Below are positions 6,698 through 7,680 of a stretch of DNA of 7,680 nucleotides, piece by piece (the stretch's first letter is position 1; each line of letters starts with the position of its first letter). This DNA comes from Lachnospiraceae bacterium UBA4348 (GTDB lineage Bacteria > Bacillota > Clostridia > Lachnospirales > Lachnospiraceae): NCBI GenBank assembly GCA_002394165.1, contig DGTA01000157.1, forward strand, positions 1 through 7,680, read 5' to 3'. The translations under genes and the position numbers were made by a program. The notes under the pieces were generated by a model. The model was not told where the DNA came from, searched no databases, and saw nothing but the letters and a program-made list of their open reading frames with translations.

Positions 6698-6716
6698 AAA
6701 CTCTCTTAAGATCTTA

Positions 6717-6887
6717 TTACTGAGCGGAGATAGCGCCTACCGGGCAGGCAGCTTCACAGGTTCCGCAGTCAAGACATGCATCCGGGTTGATCTCGTACTT
6801 GTCAGCGCCTTCGCTGATAGCTTCAGCGGGACATTCAGCTGCGCAGGTACCACAGGAAATGCACTCATCACCAATTACATATGCCAT
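6717..6887 (-). CDS. Small 2[4Fe-4S] ferredoxin (clostridial type)
   Basis: This 56-residue protein is a bacterial-type ferredoxin that carries low-potential electrons in the cytosol, for example with pyruvate:ferredoxin oxidoreductase or hydrogenase in anaerobes. Both cluster motifs are complete: C9-x2-C12-x2-C15-x3-C19-Pro and C38-x2-C41-x2-C44-x3-C48-Pro. By family rule each motif supplies three ligands to one cluster and its last cysteine to the other. The sequence shows the internal two-fold symmetry of the family (CISCGTCAAECP and CLDCGTCEAACP). The start at MAYVIGDEC matches the usual ferredoxin N-terminus and has AAGGAGG (plus 6896-6902) 8 bases upstream. A 12-residue upstream extension is open but would overlap that ribosome binding site, so I rejected it. 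The gene has its own likely promoter and terminator and appears monocistronic. Confidence 0.97.
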   Translation of the reverse strand: MAYVIGDECISCGTCAAECPAEAISEGADKYEINPDACLDCGTCEAACPVGAISAQ

Positions 6888-6895
6888 TGTAAAAT

Positions 6896-6902
6896 CCTCC
6901 TT
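6896..6902 (-). promoter_or_regulatory. Ribosome binding site deciding the ferredoxin start
   Basis: The minus strand reads AAGGAGG here, 8 bases before the ATG at 6887. This selects the 56-residue ferredoxin over the in-frame upstream ATG at 6923, whose reading would run through this site. Confidence 0.9.
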
Positions 6903-6920
6903 AAGTCTGGTTATTAAGTT

Positions 6921-6935
6921 CACCCTACCCGGGTG
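6921..6935 (-). repeat. Inverted repeat at the predicted ferredoxin transcript start
   Basis: CACCC at 6921-6925 and GGGTG at 6931-6935 form a perfect inverted repeat with a 5-base spacer, and within it ACCCGGGT (6927-6934) is an overlapping 8-base palindrome. It is a G/C-rich island in an A/T-rich intergenic region, starting about 9 bases downstream of the predicted -10. It could be a repressor operator or a 5'-end hairpin of the mRNA. The symmetry is seen; the function is inferred. Confidence 0.4.
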
Positions 6936-6943
6936 TTTTAAAT

Positions 6944-6973
6944 ATTGTAATACAGAGGAAAAGAGTTAGACAA
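6944..6973 (-). promoter_or_regulatory. Candidate promoter of the ferredoxin gene
   Basis: On the minus strand TTGTCT (plus 6968-6973) and TACAAT (plus 6944-6949) are 18 bases apart in A/T-rich sequence. The -10 has five of six consensus bases; the -35 has four of six. The start would fall near 6937, giving a leader of about 50 bases. No convincing terminator for the upstream L25 gene is seen, so read-through could also feed this gene. Confidence 0.55.
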
Positions 6974-7026
6974 TATAAACTTATTTCAAAAGCATACGGA
7001 ACCTTTTAATCTCAATTCGCTCTGTT

Positions 7027-7629
7027 TTATTCGGCTGTTGTCTCTTCTGAGGCAGCTTCTTCCGTCTCCTCGGCTTCATCCTGATGTACGCTGACAGCAG
7101 TCACGGTAACAACGACTGCAGAATCGGCTGTATGAAGATGGATCTTCGGGTTCTTTGCGATCTCCAGATCGGCAACGGTGATAGTGTCGCCCACATTCAA
7201 TTCTGCGGCATCGATCACGACTTTCTCTACCAGATCATTGGGAAGTGCACTGTAGGAGATCTCCGTCAGCTCCTGCTGCAGTACGCCCGCACGTAATTTA
7301 TCATGGTTATGAACCTGGACCTCCGCGGTGGAGCGGACCATTTCATTTTCAACCAGGGCCTGGAAATCGATCTCGTCGAACTGGCCTTTTATGGGATTGA
7401 ACTGGACTTCCTTGATCAGGACCGTGCAGGCCTTTCCGTCCAGGTCAAGCGTCAGCTTCGAGCCCTTGCCCTGCGTCTTCATCACCTTTTCAACCTCGGA
7501 ACGGCTCATTTTTACAGGGATGGAGCCCTCGATGTGATGACCGAAAATGTTGCCTGTGACAAATCCTTCTCTGCGGAGTCTTTTTGCTTTCTCTGCTAAA
7601 TCTCTGCGCTCTGTTTTTAAAGTATTCAT
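7027..7629 (-). CDS. rplY: 50S ribosomal protein L25 / general stress protein Ctc
   Basis: This is a two-domain L25 of the TL5/CTC type, which binds 5S rRNA on the 50S subunit; in Bacillus the homologue Ctc is a general stress protein. The 200 residues split into an N-terminal L25 domain (about 1-92, with KRLRREGFVTGNIFG at 16-30 and EVQFNPIKGQFDEIDFQ at 74-90) and a C-terminal beta domain (about 95-180, with ALPNDLVEKVVIDAAELNVG at 128-147). An acidic tail rich in Glu and Ala (about 183-200) ends the protein. The usual IPAVLYG-like segment is altered to VTGNIFG. I chose MNTLKTERR as the start because GGAGGA (plus 7638-7643) lies 8 bases upstream; the frame is open 7 codons further but that would swallow the site. 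The promoter is probably beyond the window edge, and 7651-7680 shows nothing identifiable. Confidence 0.93.
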   Translation of the reverse strand: MNTLKTERRDLAEKAKRLRREGFVTGNIFGHHIEGSIPVKMSRSEVEKVMKTQGKGSKLTLDLDGKACTVLIKEVQFNPIKGQFDEIDFQALVENEMVRSTAEVQVHNHDKLRAGVLQQELTEISYSALPNDLVEKVVIDAAELNVGDTITVADLEIAKNPKIHLHTADSAVVVTVTAVSVHQDEAEETEEAASEETTAE

Positions 7630-7637
7630 TTGACTTT

Positions 7638-7643
7638 TCCTCC
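7638..7643 (-). promoter_or_regulatory. Ribosome binding site deciding the L25 start
   Basis: The minus strand reads GGAGGA followed by AAA, 8 bases before the ATG at 7629. This supports the 200-residue form and argues against the in-frame ATG at 7650. Confidence 0.85.
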
Positions 7644-7680
7644 AAAACATGTACGCTTAGCAGCCTTCAAAATTCTGTGC

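Noticed and set aside
6707..6716. Perfect 10-base palindrome TAAGATCTTA next to the ferredoxin stop codon
   Set aside because: It is short, A/T-rich, has no partner copy in the window and sits beside a clear terminator. Chance is sufficient.
6888..6923. 12-residue N-terminal extension of the ferredoxin
   Set aside because: The extension would be translated through the strong AAGGAGG site, and typical ferredoxins begin at the M-A-Y-V-I position.
6980..7015. Possible terminator after L25 (AAAAG/CTTTT pairing)
   Set aside because: There are only five weak pairs around a 10-base loop and no T run, which is not enough to call.

Overview
The window reads as ordinary chromosomal DNA of a moderately GC-rich Gram-positive anaerobe of the class Clostridia, most likely Lachnospiraceae. 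Supporting signs are the rpsF-ssb-rpsR cluster, a class B-type sortase, a CTC-type L25, a small 2[4Fe-4S] ferredoxin, very strong AGGAGG-type ribosome binding sites throughout, and a lipobox lipoprotein. The family placement is inferred from protein style, not from a database search. I see no mobile element, CRISPR array, tRNA or rRNA.

Region 1 (1-3892, + strand) is a tightly packed run: the 3' end of asnS (asparaginyl-tRNA synthetase), a membrane-anchored class B-like sortase, pncB (nicotinate phosphoribosyltransferase) and a Sir2-family NAD-dependent deacylase. The gaps are 39, 12 and 13 bases with no terminator between genes, so the last three are probably one transcript. PncB and the sirtuin form a metabolic pair: the sirtuin consumes NAD+ and releases nicotinamide, and PncB returns nicotinate to the NAD pool. 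The nicotinamidase that would join the two steps is not in the window.

Region 2 (3893-5177, + strand) is the rpsF-ssb-rpsR operon (ribosomal protein S6, single-strand DNA-binding protein, ribosomal protein S18). It has a near-consensus sigma-A promoter with an extended -10 element, a roughly 90-base leader able to fold into hairpins that may mask the rpsF ribosome binding site, and a clear intrinsic terminator.

Region 3 (5204-7629, - strand) runs towards region 2. In transcription order it holds L25/CTC (rplY), a 2[4Fe-4S] ferredoxin with its own promoter and terminator, and an uncharacterised beta-propeller-like lipoprotein whose 3' end faces the rpsR terminator.

I found no convincing new multi-gene system. 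The items most worth checking are the rpsF leader, the pncB-sirtuin pair, the unknown lipoprotein downstream of the ferredoxin terminator, and the inverted repeat at the predicted start of the ferredoxin transcript. No gene-free stretch exceeds 300 bases; the longest are 3893-4047 and 6888-7026.
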